From positions 1 through 64,000 of the forward strand of contig JASANG010000320.1 in the NCBI GenBank assembly GCA_030248215.1: DNA of 64,000 nt, read 5' to 3'. Each line of letters starts with the position of its first letter. The stretch's first letter is position 1. The notes under the pieces are model-generated. The model searched no databases. It saw only the letters and a program-made list of their open reading frames with translations, and was not told the DNA's origin. The position numbers and the translations under genes were made by a program. This DNA comes from Enoplolaimus lenunculus (lineage: Eukaryota; Nematoda; Enoplea; Enoplida; Thoracostomopsidae). Of the stretch, positions 13,301 through 23,730 are shown piece after piece.

Positions 13301-16300
13301 ATTTCTTTTATTTTTGTTTAAAAAAATTTTGCGATGCAAATTATTCATCAGAAGCTCAACGATGTGGTTCCTTAACGATTTCGAAAAATTTGTTAAAAAA
13401 ACTTCGATTGCTAAAATAAGCACTGATCCGATCCTGTCAAAACTGAAAAATCTGAATCCAACACAAGCACAAATAAATTCATATTAGTATGCATTTTTTA
13501 CATTAATTTCTACGTTGTTTATTATTTCTTAATTCAACAAATAAAATTTAAAATATGAACCGTTCTTTTCTATAAATTTTATTTAAAAAACTGTTTTGTT
13601 CTTAGGACCCGGCCTAGCGTTCATTATATATCCAGAGGCATTGACGCGTATGCCGGTCGGACCGGTTTGGTCGATTTTGTTCTTTTTTATGCTCGTCACA
13701 CTGGGTCTTGATAGTCAGGTAAATTTAAACCAGAAAAATATGTGCTTTTATTTGCTGATTAGAAGTTTCAAATCTATCAGGTTTTCAATATATTTTCGCT
13801 TCTTGCATCATTATTTTGAAATTTTTTGCTTGAATTTTATGTTCAACTCAACTAAATTGGTAGTAACGAGCAAATGAATTTACTGCACATCTTAGCGCTG
13901 GAAGTACAATTGAATGATGAATTGAAAAATATTTCCTGAACAGCATTGAAACTGCTTACAATAAATGAGAGAAACAAAATATCTTGTAGGGTACCCTGTT
14001 CATAGTAGCTGTCACATTATTGATATTTTCGAATCTTTTTCAATCGCAAAGTTCGTGTTAAGATCACGTCGGGCTTACCAAATATAATAGCGTGCCGCTA
14101 ACAGCGCCAATTAGCAAAACTTAATAGCCTTTTATTATGCACACACCAAACGAACCCAAACAAAACTGCCCACGTATCTCTTTATCAAAACTAGCCTACC
14201 ACCTTCTTGCCAAGCTATCTTGATGCCACTCCAAACCAGGAATACATGCAAATTTTCCAGTGTCCTGAAAACCACCAGACAAACCAACCAGCCAAACCAG
14301 ATACTTCAAAAGTTTACGCCCACTCAAACCAAGATGGGCTGATCCTTCAAAGATATCTTAAATTCGCGTACACAGTTTAGTTTAATCAAGAGTGGATGAT
14401 GCATACTTCAATAAGAGCGCAGCATGCTGCATTCTATTTTTAAAAAGAATGTACCCAGTACGCGTTGCGTTTTTGGCTTTACCCCTCCTTATTTACAGAG
14501 GGGTACAACCTGTGCGAACCATGGCACTTTATGTATCCGGCATCAAAAATGCTCTGCTTCTAGTTTAATTTATGCATATTGCATTGTGTGACAGCGACCC
14601 TCTTCTCTAAATAAGGAGGAAGGTCGACCAAAAACGCAACTCTCGGTGGTACATTTTGAACCGTGCGCAACCTCAAGAGTAGCAGCACACTCTTGTATCA
14701 TGCACTCTTGGTTTAATTGATTTCAAATGTCGCACTAATTTTTTTGTTTCAGTTTGCAATGCTGGAAACTGTAACAACCGCATTGATGGATCAATTTGTT
14801 AATCTGCGCAAATATAAACATTTTGTTGTTGGAATTGCATGTTTTACAATGTTCATCATTGGATTGCCGTTATGTACACAGGTAAGCTGAAACAGTTGTT
14901 TTTTAGCAGTGCGAGTATGTGGGCGGCGCTATGCTTGTCGCGCGGCGTTTTTAGACGCCGGACGACGCCACAAGTCAAACAATGAAATATTAGCGACGCT
15001 TGTGGTGCCGTTTTGCGCCGTATGGCAACTCGTGCAAGAATGTGAACGGTGTCGGGAGCGCCCGAAAAAAGTTTCAAAATTCGGTTATATCTTTGGCCAA
15101 TATTACTTCTAGGCCCGTAACGGTAGATTAAGCATAAACCTGAACCTAAACCTAAGCCTAAGTCTTGAAAAAAGTATATTGTTAAGATTTAAGTATTTGT
15201 TTATGAAATATTTGAAAAGTATTACTGATTCAACTTGTAATTGCGATGTTTTCTCATTAGTTTTCAGGTACAATTTATTGTAATAAAAATTGCTAATTGA
15301 TAAAAGCAAAGATGAAGTTTTGGTTAAATTTTAGGGCGGATTTTATTATTTTACCTTGATCAACGACTATTCCGCTGGATATTGTCTTGTTATCCTTGCG
15401 TTGTTAGAAGTTATTGTTGTTGTATACATTTATGGTACGTGTAATTTACCAATTGAAAATAATTTAGAGTGAAACCGGTAAGAGTGGGAAATCTGCGCTT
15501 GGTAGAATACATTATTTTCTACGCATAAAGTACTCAGTTGCGTACTCTTGTCTTTAGAGTAATCATTTAATTGTGGGTACATTAATATTGTAATATCACG
15601 ACAATTCGTCGCTCGATCATTCGTCGACCAGTAACGTGAAATCCAAACTCTCGTTGACTCGACAGATTTCCTCCCATCATTATGCTTAGCTTTAGGCAAG
15701 GGCTTATTCCATAGATTATGTTTAGGTTTAGACTTACGCTTAGGACACTGTCTGGCAATAAGGTGTCGGGCGACGAATGGTCGTAGATTCCATTGTAGTT
15801 TATTCTTTTGTGGGTGATATAGGTATGCTACACGAGCCTCAGGCCATTTACCCAGTAGTGTTATACATATTGTTCAGTGTCATTGACTACTACTGTACGT
15901 AGCACTCATTCTGCAGTAGGTGTGTAGTCTATGTTGATCAATAGAGAGTTCGTACCTGCAGCCGTTTCGGTGTTTTTAGGAATAAAACGTTTCTTAACCG
16001 ATATTGAAGCAATGCTCGGTAAGCCACCGAATTGGTATTGGCGAATATGTTGGCTGGGTCTCACACCGTTATTGCTATTTGTGAGTTGTTTATATTAATC
16101 TTTGGCCAATGCCAAGAACAGGTGCGGAACAGTATTATAAGCATTTCCTACGTCTAAGCCTAAGCCTAAACCTAAGCCAAGTAAAAAAATTAGTCTAAAG
16201 CTTAAGCTTACTCTTTTCTATTCCCATAGAAAAACGTTCCACCACTGATCTTTGCATGGACCCAATCATTCATTGCCTATCATATTTAGACTGTGGTTAT

Positions 16301-18340
16301 TTTGTGTGCAAAGTTTATAAGTTAAATTTGATTCGTGTGTCCACGATCAGCACATCTGTTATATTGTTTTATGCATCGTCCGTTTGGTCTATGCTACTTT
16401 TAGGGCCGTCCAGGTTTCTACTCTCTAAAAGCTTAAACTAACTTAATTTAAGCTTAAGCTAATCCAGCAGTATTAAGCTAACTTTCTAGATTAACAAAAC
16501 TAACAGGTAGGTTTACGCTTAAACTAATTTATTTAAAATTTTACGTATTTTTAGTTTAAGCTAAGCTTAATGAACTCTTAGATACACATGATTCCTGCCA
16601 TTGATTTGTTTCTTAAACCAAAAATAAGTTTACTTAAACTCGTGTTAAGCTTAAAAAATGTTAGTTTAAGTAAAACTTAAAATTCTAGTTTAGTTAGTCC
16701 GTCCAGCCATTTGAGTTTTACTTAAACTAATATTCAAGTTTAGTTAAGCTATAATTTAAGTTTAAGTTTTTAGAGAGTAGTACTATGGCAACATAGCTAA
16801 CTTAGAGTTTAGACTATTTTTTGTTTCGGCTTAGGCTTAGGTATATATGCTTGTTTAACCTAAAGTGACGGCTCTACAAGTAGCATTAACTGCCCATTTT
16901 ATCATATTTCATAGGTGAAAATTAGAAACGTCCATACAAGAGATGAGTTTTGAAAAATCGTAGCAGCCGCAGAGGCGGATCCAAAAAATTTCTGGCGGGG
17001 GGCGGGGTGGCAAATGTTATGAAACGCAAAAATTGTATGGTAGGAACCTTATCATATTATCACCAAAAAATTTTCTGAGGGCAAAAGTTGTAAAGTAGGA
17101 GGAACCTTACCATTTTATCTCAAAAAATTGTGCGGGAAAAATTGTAAAAAATTGTAACGTAGTACCATTTTCGCACAATAAAATTCTGATGGGGGGCGTA
17201 CGCCCCCGCCCCCTCTCTGGATCCGCTAGTGAGCAGTCGTCGTGTAGGAAACGTATTGGTGGTCTCGTTCCCTCAACGTTTAGAATAGTTTTAATCATTA
17301 TTATAGTGAAAAGTTTGTTTTCGCAAGTTTTAATCATTTAATTTTATTCTCTTCATTTCAGGCGATTTTGATTTTTAGCTTTGTCGGATATAAACGCAGT
17401 TCGTACCGCGGTTATGAATTTACACCGCTCGCCGAAGGAATCGGATGGCTGGTATCGGTGTTATCGCTTGTGCTTTTACCGATATTCGCGATTTATCACA
17501 TTGTTCACAATCGGCAATCAGGAAAGGTACGAAAAAGCAACGGTTTGTGTCCCTTTGACTGAGATAATTAACGCCGATTCACAATTAAAATCGTTCATCT
17601 AAAGCGGCCCATGTAAAGATCAGGGGCGAAATGTTTTTCAGTGGCATCTGTAATAAAGTAAGCTTAAGCTTTAAACTATTTTTTGCGTTGGCTTAGGCTT
17701 AGGTATAAGCTCATTCTTACGCTTAGGCTTAGCCTTAATAGGAAGTACTGTTACGGCCCTGTTCTAAATATCGGTCATCTAAAGCTCACAATGTGCTATA
17801 TAGAGCAAAATAGCTAAAATACACATGACACCGTTAAATTGTATATCTTAAAATATCGAAAGATGTATTTGCTAAGCGCTGTTTAAAGAAGTTTTTAAAG
17901 GTTTAAAAGCACATAAAGCATCTTGCCCCACTTGAAACTACTTTATCTTCCAATGTTTGGCCCATGTTACTTTAAGGGGCGTCCAGGTTTCAGCTGGGTC
18001 AATGAAATAGTAGGTTTAGATTCTAGGTTACATTTTTTGCTTAGGCTTAGCTTAGGAACTCACTTTTGCAACGCCTAGGCTTGGGCTTAGGAATACGCTT
18101 AATCTACTGACGCCCCTTAAAGTAACATTGGCCCAATGTTTTGTAGCGTAACGAATATTTTAGCCGTGGAAAGCGTTAATAACACCATCCGACGACTATT
18201 GCCCAGCGCACGAACGATCAAAACGTAGTCAAGCAGTCAATTCTATTCAAATGTCACCTACGCAACCACCGCTACAAAACTCAGGCCCTCAAAATATTAA
18301 CAATAATACTCCAAATCCAAACAATATGTATAAATTTTAA
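7322..18340 (+). CDS. SLC6 sodium/chloride-dependent neurotransmitter (amino-acid type) transporter, 14 exons
   Basis: Exons read from the sequence: 7322-7457, 8520-8654, 9260-9403, 9827-10004, 10796-10928, 11613-11747, 11968-12071, 13161-13285, 13606-13718, 14753-14881, 15335-15434, 15980-16081, 17362-17526, 18164-18340. All introns are GT-AG and phases join, giving about 624 residues, normal for SLC6. Seen: TM1 with [10 protein letters not shown] and NGGG (ion site), [13 protein letters not shown] after TM2, EL2 with PWTGC and WNTEYC (disulfide pair), [11 protein letters not shown]6 [11 protein letters not shown]8 LGLDSQFAMLE, IEAMLG/WYWRICW near TM10-11, and a polar tail ending MYKF. TM1 has Gly where monoamine carriers have Asp, so an amino-acid, GABA, glycine or betaine substrate is likelier (family knowledge). 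It should sit in the plasma membrane and use Na+/Cl- gradients. Exon 12 carries one extra T at 16020-16021 that breaks the frame: an assembly error or a recent lesion. The cytoplasmic N-terminus is short, so a further 5' exon is possible. Exact substrate unknown. Confidence 0.93.
7499..7942. mobile_element. Family K inverted-repeat element in SLC6 intron 1, carrying a nested family E
   Basis: CAAGAGTATGTAACTGG at the left and ATCTACTCTTG at the right, with the paired AAAAGAATGCG and CACAACGCGCG blocks typical of K. Family E (7595-7754) is inserted inside. Confidence 0.6.
7595..7754 (+). mobile_element. Family E MITE nested in K, with near-exact 8-bp target duplication
   Basis: Flanked by GGTACGTT (7587-7594) and GGTACGAT (7755-7762). 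CAGGCCCGTACCCAGCTC start, TTGGCTACGGGCTCG end. Confidence 0.8.
10481..10770. mobile_element. Family L inverted-repeat element in SLC6 intron 4
   Basis: TTCACACATGCAAGTTTTTG at the left and CAGACTTGCACGTGTGAA at the right; further TTGCA/TGCAA pairs inside make it strongly self-complementary. Ends 25 bases before exon 5. Confidence 0.75.
10940..11397. mobile_element. Family K element in SLC6 intron 5
   Basis: CAAGAGTGGATGATTACTC start and ATACTCTTATC end, with paired GCGAACGTTGCGTTTTTG and AAAACGCAACGCGTG blocks. Starts 11 bases after the exon 5 donor. Confidence 0.6.
12128..12492. mobile_element. Family N inverted-repeat element in SLC6 intron 7
   Basis: TGGGTTTCTGAAACCTTACT start and CTTAAGTAAGATTTTAGAAA near the end, with ACTTAAGT pairs inside. 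Confidence 0.6.
12871..13068. mobile_element. Family M TA-flanked MITE in SLC6 intron 7
   Basis: CACTGCAAAAAATGGTGAGT start and TTTTTTTGCAATGTAGTG end, each bordered by TA. Nested GTCAAATT/AATTTGAC and GACTCAGT pairs make almost the whole element one hairpin. Confidence 0.8.
14387..14710. mobile_element. Family K element in SLC6 intron 9
   Basis: CAAGAGTGGATGATGC start and CATGCACTCTTG end, bordered by GTTTAAT on both sides. Paired ACGCGTTGCGTTTTTGG and CCAAAAACGCAACTC blocks. Confidence 0.75.
15095..15172 (-). mobile_element. Family A2 MITE fragment in SLC6 intron 10
   Basis: GGCCAATATTACTTCTAGGC start and CCTAAACCTAAGCCTAAG core; right half missing. Confidence 0.55.
15598..15792. mobile_element. 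Family C inverted-repeat element with TTAGGC-like core (SLC6 intron 11)
   Basis: ACAATTCGTCGCTCGATC at the left and CGGGCGACGAATGGTCGTAG at the right form the inverted ends; TTAGGTTTAG and CGCTTAGG inside. Unrelated ends from family A but the same hexamer core. Confidence 0.6.
16104..16264 (-). mobile_element. Family A MITE in SLC6 intron 12
   Basis: TGGCCAATGCCAAGAACAGG at the left and CTGATCTTTGCATGGACCC at the right; GCCTAAG core. It starts 22 bases after the exon 12 donor. Confidence 0.75.
16386..16894 (+). mobile_element. Family A2 MITE interrupted by family O element (SLC6 intron 12)
   Basis: Left end ATGCTACTTTTAGGGCCGTC and right end GACGGCTCTACAAGTAGCAT belong to A2; TTAGGC core at the right. 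Family O (16421-16778) sits between. Confidence 0.65.
16421..16778. mobile_element. Family O TA-flanked inverted-repeat element nested in A2
   Basis: CTCTCTAAAAGCTTAAAC at the left and GTTTAAGTTTTTAGAGAG at the right, each bordered by TA. AAACT/AAGCTTAA-rich inside. Confidence 0.65.
16970..17231 (+). mobile_element. Family G hAT MITE in SLC6 intron 12
   Basis: CAGAGGCGGATCCA start and TGGATCCGCTAGTG end, flanked by AGCAGCCG (16962-16969) and AGCAGTCG (17232-17239). Interior has repeated AAAAAATTTTCTG and ACCTTA.CATTTTAT blocks. Confidence 0.85.
17605..17776 (+). mobile_element. Family A MITE in SLC6 intron 13
   Basis: GGCCCATGTAAAGATCAGGG start, GGCTTAGGCTTAGG core and a diverged right end. 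Confidence 0.7.
17959..18133 (+). mobile_element. Family A2 MITE with perfect 8-bp target duplication, next to SLC6 exon 14
   Basis: CAATGTTT flanks both sides (17951-17958 and 18134-18141). Ends GGCCCATGTTACTTTAAGGG / CCCTTAAAGTAACATTGGCC. Exon 14 begins at 18164, 30 bases past the element, so the acceptor region is partly made of its target duplication. Confidence 0.88.
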
Positions 18341-18933
18341 TTTTAACGTATTTTACGTAATTTGACGACAAAAAAGTTCAATTTTCCAAACGAAATTTGG
18401 CAGTTTTTTCCCAAATTTTCAGATTTTGGCATAAATTAGCATTAATGATAGAGCTTGGATTTAGGCTCAACTTTTAAGTCTACTCTTAGGTTTCGAGGTT
18501 AGACTTCATTATATATATTAGGTTTAGGCCTAAGCGTGGTAGAGTTAGTGCACAAAAGCCCAAAATTGTTTCATGTATTTTGGAATTTTTGCGTCTACAA
18601 ATTGCAGTTTTCAAATTAAGCAGAAAAGTTTTAAATATATAAAATTAATCTATTCCAAATTTTGGGCTTTGCATGTAGAAGTAATTTGGCCAAATTTTTT
18701 AAGTTTTTTCTCTCTTTAGCCAAGATATATGTTTATTGGTTGGTTATGGTAGCATATTCTATGTGTACAGCTTCCAACAACTGTCTTTCGTTGGTAATTT
18801 TCTGACGTATGCTAGGCTGAAAACTGTGACAAATGTACCCTTTGATATAGTTGTTTGGACTTCATCAAAGAGCATAAACTAATCTGTATTTTAATATTTA
18901 CGAATGCTCAAATTTAGTTTTATAAACATTGCC

Positions 18934-19097
18934 GCCCATGCATAGAACAGGACCGCATCGTTTTCCTGCGGTGCTGGAATAGAGTCAGTTTAAGCTTTAG
19001 ACCCAACTTGCTTGCTTAGACTAAGGGTTAGGCTTAAGCTTAAGCTTAGGCTTTGGAATATGCGTATACTACTGTTCCGGCCCTGTTCTCATGAACC
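18934..19097 (+). mobile_element. Family A MITE
   Basis: GCCCATGCATAGAACAGGAC start (subtype of the 1714 copy), core with TTAGGC and AAGCTT, and CCGGCCCTGTTCTCATG end. Confidence 0.65.
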
Positions 19098-19239
19098 AAC
19101 ATTGCTAACGCACAGTTATTTTCAAATTTCTTACTTTTTCTACACTACTATGCATATTGACAGATTTTGAGTTAACGTTTTAAACTAAGCAGCCATATTT
19201 TCAAATGCTTACATGGTTCATTTCAATTTAACGATATGT

Positions 19240-19400
19240 ATTCAACTTGAGAGCATCTTGTAGTTGCAGATCTCAAAATTGGCACTGGAGTAGGGCAAAT
19301 TAAATGCGAAAAATGCGCTGAATTTCAAAGCTACTGACAATCACTAGTTTAAAAGCTACGGGATCTATTCCAAATTGTTGAGTGAGATATGCCACATAGG
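19240..19400 (+). repeat. Dispersed relative of the 79-bp tandem unit
   Basis: Shares in order a GGAGTAG block, ATGCGAAAAATG, a CTGAA block, AAAGCTAC and GATCTATT with 36940-37080, at moderate identity. Confidence 0.45.
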
Positions 19401-19590
19401 TATATACATTTGCGAATTCTGGCAATTGTTTGGCCAAAGGTAACCGTTGCGTTCTACAAATGGTTACTGGCGAAAATAAGGTAAAGCCAAGATTTCGAAA
19501 ACACTTTTAATCGTGGCATAGAGAATTTTATTGAAACTCGCTTCAAGCCCAATCGGTGTCATAGGGGTTATGCAGTTCTTAGAAAATTTA

Positions 19591-19707
19591 GCCAATGTAT
19601 AAAACAGGATCGTAACAGTAGTATAAGCATATTGCTAAGGTTAAGTGTAACCTGACTCTAGTACAGTCACGCAGACAATGCTCCCGCCCCTGATCTTTTC
19701 ATGGGCC
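19591..19707 (-). mobile_element. Family A MITE, short
   Basis: GCCAATGTATAAAACAGG and CCCCTGATCTTTTCATGGGCC ends, reduced core. Confidence 0.6.
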
Positions 19708-20138
19708 GAAACTTTTTGATTCTCTATATGAGACTTTTAGTCCGGACAATACAAATAGTTTTGGTTCTTATACACTTCCTAGCAGATTTACGCTTAAGCT
19801 CAGACTTAGGCTTCAGGAAAAGTTTACATAGTCTCACAAGTCTTCGGTTTAACCTCTGCCTTAATCTTAAATTGACGGAAAACTATGTAACAGAGGCATA
19901 ATTTTAACTCAATAACGGTGAATAATTGAATTGTATGCGTATGTTTTGATACGGGTTTCACTATGAAATATTGTAGTATAAAGTCGTGTTCACGCAACTA
20001 GTTCTGTTCAACTACACAGCCAAACTTTGTCATGCATTAACCGCCAAACAAGTAGTCACGAATACAGGGATTTTTTGAAAAACCAGAAGGCCTGGATGTT
20101 TTGTTGACCCTTTAAAATTTGAATTTATTTAAAAATAT

Positions 20139-20415
20139 TTAACCCTTTAACTCGTAGAGTATATATACACTATGAGCAACTAAATACAAGTAATATGCGA
20201 GCAACACAAACACTGTGAGCAGTTTCTAACAATTCTTATATATGCGCAGTGCAAAATTCCCTACAAGACGTGAGAGCCCCATCGGGCTTGAGCGTCACGC
20301 TTCTATAGCTGAGTGGTCATCGTAAACGCCTTCCACATGAGAAACTGGGGATAGAATTTTACCTTGAAATTACATATCATATGAAATTGAAAATATTCAT
20401 GTGAGAAAGGGTTAA
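20139..20415 (+). mobile_element. Family D element (TTAA ends, tRNA-like core)
   Basis: TTAACCC start and GGGTTAA end, with TATAGCTGAGTGGTCATCG in the core; diverged from the 38-kb copies. Confidence 0.7.
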
Positions 20416-20597
20416 ACTGATATTTTATAATTGGAAGTCGGCGCTCCGTCCTGGAGAAATATATCTCGCATGCGGCGCGTTATTAACATTTTATTGAACG
20501 TTATACCAACTTTCTCAAAATGAAATCACGCCTTAGCACTAACATATTACGTTTTAAAACCGTAAAATCAATTTGGTAACGGTTTCGCTGGCTCTTG

Positions 20598-20690
20598 TGC
20601 TATAGTGATCCGAGTAAGAAGGGTGACTGATATTTATTTTGTTTCGTTAAATAAGACCCCTCGTTTGGTTATGGGCGGCTATTTTTTTAT
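20598..20690 (+). mobile_element. Family B fragment, degraded
   Basis: TAGTGATCCGAGTAAGAAGG followed by GACTGATATTTATTTTG. Confidence 0.45.
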
Positions 20691-21162
20691 CCAGTCACAG
20701 TTAATGGGACAACACAACTTTAACTAAATGGCCATTTTCTAGGTTTTAAAGTGCATTACTTGGAAAATACACGTATATAAGATTTCAGTATGCTGCTATC
20801 AGGGTGTAAACGGATAGTAAAAATAACGGAAAGCGGATATTGAGGAAAAAAATTCAAAAATGTTTTATTTTTCTTCCAACAACAGAGATTAGCAAATGTT
20901 CTGAGCTTTCTAACTTTTAAAGAAAAAATAGCGGAAGCATTTAAATTTTTAAGATTTTGAATGAATTTCGTAATTGTTATTTCATTTCGAACAATTGCAG
21001 CATATCTGTAATGAAAAATTGCCAGATATAAACGTGAGTTAAAGGTGTAACTTTGATCATATTCTGTACTGAACTAATTTTCTTCAGGAGGACATTGATG
21101 TACTAATGCAATTTCAAAAATATCCTGCATATACCAGATAACTTTTAAAGGGGTAGTACGAT

Positions 21163-21240
21163 GAACACTGAAGCTTTGGAGCTTCAACGTACAGCGCACT
21201 GAAACTTTTTGGCTTCAGTGTTTATCACACTATCCGCCCA
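21163..21240. repeat. Short foldback sequence
   Basis: ATGAACACTGAAGC pairs with GCTTCAGTGTTTAT. Lies downstream of the GPCR stop. Confidence 0.5.
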
Positions 21241-21517
21241 AAACTCACCTGGTGTACACATTATACTGTGAAATTTGCATAATTAATCTTTTTGAACTAT
21301 TCTCCAATTGTCCTGGCTTAAAAAACGACACTGAAATCTTAATACCTCCCCCTTTTCGAGTCATTGTTGTACACTTTCTCCCACACTACTACGCTAAAGC
21401 TTGGAGTAAGGCAACCTACGCTCAAACATAAGCGTAGGCTTAAGCTTAAGTCTATAAGCCTTAAGGTTAAGTATAATGGTAGTGTACAGGAGCCGTTTCG
21501 TTTATAAACCAAATATT

Positions 21518-23293
21518 TCACCTCCGATTTTGGTCGGCACGCTTGTCCAGCAAACATTCGTGTGTTTCCAGAACGTCCCGTGAAGGCATCATATCCAATT
21601 GACACTCGGTACAATCAAATTTTAGCGCAAGCCCGTTTGAAACCGGGCTATTGTTCCGGTTAAAATCATGTTCAGCGATTTGATTCCGGATCTGTACCAC
21701 CGCAGCTGTCCTTCTTAGCGATGCTCTTGGTGCCACGCACCAAAATTTTAGAACCCGTTTTAGGTTATCTCTAAAATCTCCGCTCATTGTACAGTAGACG
21801 ACGAAACTAATTTGACTATTTAGTAACGCAAATAGATCGAAAACGTCGCCTAAATTGTTATAAACATGCTCTGCCCACGCTGAAGATACTGCACTAGCGA
21901 TGGATATCATTGCATTAGGCATTTCTAGACAAACTAAGCTGATCATAATTAACGTAAGGGCTGCAGTTGGAGGGGTTAGAAGTTTAGTACCCGACGTACA
22001 TCGTCGAATCAAAGGGGGTATACGAAGTAGCGATACCCTCCGCGGGTCTTTTGAAGATGCCCCTGCTTTTTGTTTATCGCAACTGATCGTTTCCAGTTGA
22101 TCACAACCGTTGTCTACTCGGCGCCGGTTCCATTGAAATGAATTTGAATATTTGAATCGTTTTTGAAAATTTAAATTTCGACCTGAGGTTGGCGGACAAT
22201 TTTGAATTGGAGTTGAAATTTGCGTCGATATGCCGCTGGCGCGTTTAGTAGAGCTATCCCATGTGTACGCGCGTGCTCGAGCCATTAACCTATGCTGACA
22301 AAGTTTTGAGCGGCTTTCTATCGGATTTAAGCCAGACGACATGCGGCCACCATTCGGGCCAACTGTCGGATGTAAAACCGGAGACGTGGGTCCACCGTTA
22401 ACCCCTGCTTCAGTGGTCCCATTCTGTGACAGGACGGTCAGGGAGCGGCGGTACACAGTTCGTTTATGAAAAAATTTCATCAACCGGCAAATACAACAAC
22501 AAACTACGCTGATTGGTCCAATTTTATGAACGATGCCGTTTATCCAATAAGAAACGCGAACGGTGACGCAATTTGTGTTCAGCGCAAATTGTGACGGAAA
22601 CAACCTATAGAAATACGACTCACATTGGTGAGCTGTGTTGTTACGTGGCATTGAAGTTTGACTGATTGCATGAGTAATAGTATCTTGATATATAGATTGA
22701 CTGATATACATCGGAATATTAACCGCAGCAATCGTTATCGCAACTGCAGTTGCAACTTGCACTCCTATGGTAGTTTCTTGCCTTTTTGAGGGCCGGATTA
22801 TAAGCCGGCGCTCAAGAACTAAGCACCTTACAACCCCCATGGCTGCCGCGAGCCACATAGCAACTGAATGTGCGGTTACGCCAAAATGGTAATGAAATCT
22901 CATAAACGCCACCCATTTATAAGACAGTACATCGGAGTAACACTGAGACCGAAATAGCTTAAAATGTCCAATGTGAATCAAATTAAACGTCATCAAGAAC
23001 CAATCAAAAAGAGCCATCGCTGACAGGAGGACGTTAATAACGGAGAGCATCTGCGGGCGCGTCAGCAGGAATATGTACGACGGATTAATGAGCACTCCTG
23101 TAATACAAACGGCGAACGAGAGGGGTGCGTGGATTGGTTTGAACCAGCGTCGAAATATGTAGAGCGGTTGAAAGTGAGCAGGAGTAACCAGATCGCGGTC
23201 GAGTAAATCGAGGGTACCATTCAAACTTTCTGGGTCAGAGTCATGATACGTAACGTTTGAAATTGCGGTTAAGTGATGAACAAATTCACACAT
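21518..23293 (-). CDS. DMSR/myosuppressin-receptor-like FMRFamide-family GPCR
   Basis: One open frame of 591 codons, no intron. Seven hydrophobic segments: about 56-79, 84-107, 127-156, 175-197, 246-270, 444-470 and 481-502. Extracellular Cys118 and Cys224 can form the usual rhodopsin-class disulfide, and the N-terminus has NxT sequons at 13 and 25. The TM6-TM7 region (LEMPNAMISIASA, then LGDVFDLFALLNSQISFVVY and CTMSGDFR) has the layout of invertebrate myosuppressin and nematode DMSR receptors, where TM7 reads LLNS.I.F.LYC (family knowledge). TM3 ends in VVRC, not DRY. Intracellular loop 3 is very long (about 271-443), basic and Ser/Pro-rich, and the tail runs to 591. A FMRFamide-like peptide ligand and neuronal or muscle expression are inference. 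The SRW subfamily is the main alternative. The nearest upstream landmark is a CAT-type microsatellite. Confidence 0.8.
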   Translation of the reverse strand: MCEFVHHLTAISNVTYHDSDPESLNGTLDLLDRDLVTPAHFQPLYIFRRWFKPIHAPLSFAVCITGVLINPSYIFLLTRPQMLSVINVLLSAMALFDWFLMTFNLIHIGHFKLFRSQCYSDVLSYKWVAFMRFHYHFGVTAHSVAMWLAAAMGVVRCLVLERRLIIRPSKRQETTIGVQVATAVAITIAAVNIPMYISQSIYQDTITHAISQTSMPRNNTAHQCESYFYRLFPSQFALNTNCVTVRVSYWINGIVHKIGPISVVCCCICRLMKFFHKRTVYRRSLTVLSQNGTTEAGVNGGPTSPVLHPTVGPNGGRMSSGLNPIESRSKLCQHRLMARARAYTWDSSTKRASGISTQISTPIQNCPPTSGRNLNFQKRFKYSNSFQWNRRRVDNGCDQLETISCDKQKAGASSKDPRRVSLLRIPPLIRRCTSGTKLLTPPTAALTLIMISLVCLEMPNAMISIASAVSSAWAEHVYNNLGDVFDLFALLNSQISFVVYCTMSGDFRDNLKRVLKFWCVAPRASLRRTAAVVQIRNQIAEHDFNRNNSPVSNGLALKFDCTECQLDMMPSRDVLETHECLLDKRADQNRR

Positions 23294-23419
23294 GTTTTGT
23301 GAGTAGGGGACAGAATAGATTTCCGGTAAAAGTTACGATAGTGTGATGGTGTTATTAAATAACAAGGTTGACGAAATGCGTATCGTGGGTGTTCCAGTTT
23401 GATAAAGATTAGTGACTAA

Positions 23420-23451
23420 TATTATTATCATCATCATCATCATCATCATCT
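23420..23451. repeat. CAT/ATT microsatellite upstream of the GPCR start
   Basis: About eight ATC units after three ATT units, 130 bases from the GPCR start codon. Confidence 0.9.
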
Positions 23452-23730
23452 GTATTCTAAAAAATATAGCTGTTAAGTGATGGTAAAACACACATACATA
23501 TTAAATGGCACACCAGAAGTATTTGAATAGGGATGAGCACACCAGATTAAGGGTTGTGCTATACTCTTGTTGACGCCCGGCGCCGTCCGGCACCCGTCCG
23601 GCGCCGCACGACAAGTATATCGCAACCCTTAAATTACACGTGACATTTACTGGCTTGTGTAAGAGAAATAAATTATTGCCTCGTTTGGAAAATAGTTGTA
23701 ACAAAAACTTTGCAATTAGTATGAAACAGA

